Positions 6,762 to 8,979 of a stretch of 8,979 nt of DNA are shown here, piece by piece (positions within the stretch are counted from its first letter, which is position 1; each line of letters starts with the position of its first letter). A program made the translations under genes and the position numbers. Below the pieces are notes generated by a model. It saw only the letters and a program-made list of their open reading frames with translations. It ran no database searches and was not told where the DNA came from. This DNA is from Acidobacteriota bacterium (lineage in GTDB: Bacteria > Acidobacteriota > UBA6911 > RPQK01), in contig RPQK01000275.1 in assembly GCA_003819755.1 (NCBI GenBank), positions 1 through 8,979 on the forward strand, read 5' to 3'.

Positions 6762-7660
6762 CGATAGACCTCCCGGAAACGCGCCCTCAACCTCTGGCTC
6801 AGGACGTTCAGAACCAGGGTGCTGAGGAAGAGCATCATGCCGACGACGAAGATCGTCTTGTATTCCAGCGTTCCGACCGGAGTATCGCCCATGCTGACCT
6901 GGACGATGTAGGCGGTCATCGTCTCGATCGGGACGAGAGGGTTAGCGGTCAGCCTCGGTTGCTGACCGGCCGCGATCGCCACGATCATCGTTTCACCTAT
7001 CGCCCGCGATACGGCCAGGATGAAGGAGGCGGTTATGCCCGAGAATGCGGCGGGAATCACGATTCGGAAAGAAACCTGCAGATTCGTGGAGCCCAGCGCG
7101 TAGGCGCCCTCCCTGAGGCTTCGCGGTACCGCTTGCATAGCGTCCTCGCTGAGTGACGATACGAGCGGCAGGATCATGATTCCCATCACGATGCCGGGCG
7201 AGAGGGCGTTGAAGCCGGACAGTCCCGGGAGGAACTTCTGCAAGAGCGGTGTTACGAAAAGCAGCGCGAAATACCCGTAAACCACCGTCGGAATCCCCGC
7301 CAGGATTTCCAGCACCGGCTTCACGACCCGTCGCACCCGGTCCGGCGCGTATTCGCTCAGATAGAGCGACGAGAGCAGGCCGGCTGGCAGGGCCACCAGC
7401 ATCGCGATTCCGGAGATCAGGATAGTTCCAATCAGCAACGGCCAGATGCCGAAACGCTTCTGGGCAAAAAGAGGGGTCCACTCGGTGTCGGTGAAAAAGC
7501 TTACGATCGAGACTTCCCGGAAGAAATCGACGGTCTCGAACAGAAGCACGGCGACGATACCGAGCGTCGTGAGGATCGACACACTGGCGCAGAAGAGCAG
7601 AAAGAGCTCAATCCCTCTCTCTCGTTTGTTTGCCTTGAAGCTCTTCGGGAGGAGTCTCAT
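6758..7660 (-). CDS. pstC: Phosphate ABC transporter permease PstC
   Basis: PstC pairs with PstA as the membrane channel for phosphate. The 300 residues show helices near 17-42, 73-98, 117-140, 153-170, 205-232 and 268-288. The EAA loop EGAYALGSTNLQVSFRIVIP (184-203) is followed by SRAIGETMIVAIAAGQQP (218-235), the PstC version of the conserved stretch. AGIPTVVYGYFAL (121-133) is also characteristic of the family. It precedes pstA, the usual order. The ATG at 7660 overlaps the pstS stop by 4 nt (GAATGAG), so it is read from the pstS message without its own promoter. Confidence 0.97.
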   Translation of the reverse strand: MRLLPKSFKANKRERGIELFLLFCASVSILTTLGIVAVLLFETVDFFREVSIVSFFTDTEWTPLFAQKRFGIWPLLIGTILISGIAMLVALPAGLLSSLYLSEYAPDRVRRVVKPVLEILAGIPTVVYGYFALLFVTPLLQKFLPGLSGFNALSPGIVMGIMILPLVSSLSEDAMQAVPRSLREGAYALGSTNLQVSFRIVIPAAFSGITASFILAVSRAIGETMIVAIAAGQQPRLTANPLVPIETMTAYIVQVSMGDTPVGTLEYKTIFVVGMMLFLSTLVLNVLSQRLRARFREVYR

Positions 7661-8700
7661 TCAGCCGCGCCTGACTCCTTTCTCAGCAAGTCCTGGACGG
7701 ACACGCCGACTTGCGAGCCTCCGGCGAACACGCTGCCGGTGACCTTTCTTTCCACTCGTCCCTGCGCGAGCTGATAAGCCTCGTCGGGAAGCGGAATGTA
7801 GCCGACCTGGCCTACAAGCGCGGGGGCATTCTTCAAGTAGAAGTCGACGAAAAGCGAAAGCTCGGGTCGGTCGAGAGCCTGACTGCGGACGTAGATGAAA
7901 ATCGGGCGCGAAAGCGGTTGATAGGTCGCACTTTTGACCGTATCAACCGATGGGGTAATGGGCCCGTTCCCGTTGTCCGGTTTGCCGTCATCGACGGGGA
8001 CGGCTCGCAGGCGGTCCTTGTTCTCCTGGTAGTAAGCGTACCCGAAGAAGCCGAGCGCCAGCTCGTCGGCCGCTATCCCCTGTACCAGAACATTGTCGTC
8101 CTCGCTTGAAGTGAAGTCCCCGCGGCTGGCTCCCTCTTTGCCAACGATGGCGCCCGTAAAGTAATCGTACGTGCCGGAGTCGACGCCCGGCCCGAACAGG
8201 TGAATCTCCCGATCCGGCCAGTCCGGTCGCACCTGATTCCATCTGGTCACCTTGTTCTGAGCGGAGGGTTCCCAGAGACGTTTCAGTTCCTGAACCGTAA
8301 TGCTCTGGCACCACGTGTTCCTGGGGTTCACGAGAATGGCGATGCCATCATAGGCGACAGGCAGCTCGATGAATCCGACGTTGTTCTGACGGGCCATCTG
8401 AAGCTCGGAGTCCTTGATCGGGCGCGAGGCATCGCAGATGTCGATCTCGCCCCGGCCGAATTTCTTAAACCCCCCACCGGTGCCTGAAACTCCAACAGTG
8501 ACTTTGACATCGGGTTGTTCCCGCCTGAACTCTTCCGCCATTGCCTCGGTGATGGGGAAGACCGTGCTGGAGCCATCGACGGTGATGCTGCCCGCCACCT
8601 TGCTGGCATCAACTTGCGCCTCACCCCCGCCGCAACCGGAAAGGGCGACCAGGCCCGAAAACAGGCAGATGCTAAATAGGCCCGAAAATCGTACTCTCAT
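7657..8700 (-). CDS. pstS: Phosphate-binding lipoprotein PstS
   Basis: PstS captures inorganic phosphate in the periplasm and hands it to PstCA. The 347 residues begin with a lipoprotein signal (basic MRVRF, hydrophobic core, lipobox LSGC with C23), so it is probably tethered to a membrane by lipid rather than free as in E. coli. Phosphate-binding elements are visible: DGSSTVFPI (42-50), SGTGGGFKKF (72-81), DICDASRPI (87-95) and GPGVDSGTYDYF (170-181). YQPLSRPIFIYV (260-271) is typical of the PstS/SphX-like branch. The long loop sequence and C-terminal tail with QVGYIPLP (298-305) also fit. The start at 8700 is well supported by GGAGGA (8704-8709) 3 nt upstream. It heads the pst operon, with a possible Pho-box array just upstream. 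No frameshift or missing motif is seen. Confidence 0.97.
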   Translation of the reverse strand: MRVRFSGLFSICLFSGLVALSGCGGGEAQVDASKVAGSITVDGSSTVFPITEAMAEEFRREQPDVKVTVGVSGTGGGFKKFGRGEIDICDASRPIKDSELQMARQNNVGFIELPVAYDGIAILVNPRNTWCQSITVQELKRLWEPSAQNKVTRWNQVRPDWPDREIHLFGPGVDSGTYDYFTGAIVGKEGASRGDFTSSEDDNVLVQGIAADELALGFFGYAYYQENKDRLRAVPVDDGKPDNGNGPITPSVDTVKSATYQPLSRPIFIYVRSQALDRPELSLFVDFYLKNAPALVGQVGYIPLPDEAYQLAQGRVERKVTGSVFAGGSQVGVSVQDLLRKESGAAE

Positions 8701-8733
8701 ATTTCCTCCGCTCGTAATAGGATCGAGATGTTG

Positions 8734-8762
8734 TGTAAGGATTGGATAAAGAAGGTGTGAAG
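8734..8762 (-). promoter_or_regulatory. Candidate PHO box upstream of pstS
   Basis: Read on the minus strand, three related 7-bp units occur in a row: CTTCACA (8756-8762), CTTTATC (8745-8751) and CCTTACA (8734-8740). They are separated by exactly 4 nt, an 11-bp period. Known PhoB/PhoP boxes consist of roughly 6-7-bp direct repeats at 11-bp period, and the first and third units resemble the TT(A/C/T)ACA form. The middle unit is poor. The array ends 33 nt before the pstS ATG, a suitable place for activator binding, but no convincing -10 was found. Regulation by a Pho response regulator is an inference. Confidence 0.35.
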
Positions 8763-8789
8763 GGACTAGAAATCATCTCAAGCCGGGCT

Positions 8790-8853
8790 GCACAATCCGA
8801 GTCCCGAGGGACGAAGGCCTCGTAGCCCCGGGTGACCGAACCCCGAAGGGGCA
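8790..8853. repeat. Palindromic intergenic repeat-like segment
   Basis: Short perfect stems sit close together: GTCCC-GA-GGGAC (8801-8812) and CCCC-GAA-GGGG (8841-8851). In addition GCCCC (8825-8829) can pair with GGGGC (8848-8852). The CCCCGAAGGGG core is the reverse complement of the CCCCTTCGGGG core in the 3889-3905 hairpin, suggesting related repeat families. I see no coding sequence here. The segment abuts the 52-bp inverted repeat and lies upstream of the candidate pstS control region. Confidence 0.45.
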
Positions 8854-8979
8854 TAAGCGCTCAAATAAGAACCGAGAGTGGGGGCGTCCCCTGGGAGTGC
8901 AGGCGGGACGCCTGCGCTCCCAGGGGACGCCTGCACTCCCAGGGGACGCCCCCACTCTCGGTTCTTATTTGAGCGCTTA
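8854..8979. repeat. Perfect 52-bp inverted repeat ending at the window's last base
   Basis: The arms 8854-8905 and 8928-8979 are exact reverse complements over 52 bp, around a 22-nt spacer (8906-8927). Each outer end is TAAGCGCTC, and the terminal ten bases of the window (GAGCGCTTA side) mirror the left boundary. The element could be a MITE-like or REP-like palindrome. Because the right arm stops exactly at the final base, a contig broken inside a repeat, or a fold-back chimera, is an alternative explanation. There is no coding capacity. Confidence 0.85.
8905..8961. repeat. Three 19-bp tandem units inside the terminal inverted repeat
   Basis: Units begin at 8905, 8924 and 8943, an exact 19-bp period. 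The first two, GGGACGCCTGCGCTCCCAG and GGGACGCCTGCACTCCCAG, differ at one base. The third (GGGACGCCCCCACTCTCGG) is more diverged. The same phrase appears inverted in the left arm (about 8887-8904). The GGGACGCCTGC-GCTCCC core is itself partly self-complementary, so the whole region is a compound repeat built from one short motif. Confidence 0.75.

Noticed and set aside
1..8979. tRNA, rRNA or riboswitch genes
   Set aside because: I saw no cloverleaf with a T-loop consensus, no rRNA-like segment and no recognisable riboswitch core on either strand by eye; a covariance search would settle it.

Overview
This window looks like bacterial chromosome from a Gram-negative lineage. It carries a TonB-dependent outer-membrane receptor, a lipoprotein phosphate-binding protein and several families of intergenic palindromes. 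The N-terminal carboxypeptidase-regulatory-like domain on the receptor and the repeat-rich, moderately GC-rich intergenic DNA are reminiscent of Acidobacteriota or related soil phyla. That placement is an inference and has not been tested. All intact genes are on the minus strand, so gene order runs from right to left.

Right half (about 4361-8700, minus strand): a complete phosphate-uptake operon pstS-pstC-pstA-pstB-phoU. Neighbouring genes overlap by 4 nt (ATGA) or are 2 nt apart. PstS captures phosphate at the outer face of the inner membrane, PstC and PstA form the channel, PstB hydrolyses ATP, and PhoU connects transport to Pho signalling. A possible PHO-box-like array of three 7-bp units at exact 11-bp spacing lies just upstream of pstS. 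No phoB/phoR is visible.

Middle (about 2087-4360): a secreted TPR-repeat protein flanked by repeat DNA. To its left is a perfect 46-bp inverted repeat with extra copies of a 19-bp motif. To its right is a hairpin-rich repeat-like block. Next to that block is a short plus-strand remnant: the C-terminal end of an FtsX/MacB-type ABC permease followed by a 13-codon stub of a following gene. This marks an old deletion or insertion junction.

Left end (1-2077, minus strand): a small signal-peptide protein with eight cysteines lies upstream of a TonB-dependent receptor that is cut by the window edge. The receptor has the CxxxM and HxM elements of the OprC/NosA copper receptor family, at the spacing remembered for OprC. 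Together they suggest a small copper-acquisition or copper-handling locus whose Cys-rich member is not a family I recognise.

Right end (8701-8979): the pstS promoter region, then a palindromic repeat, then a perfect 52-bp inverted repeat that ends exactly at the last base. It is either a repeat element at a contig break or a fold-back assembly artefact.
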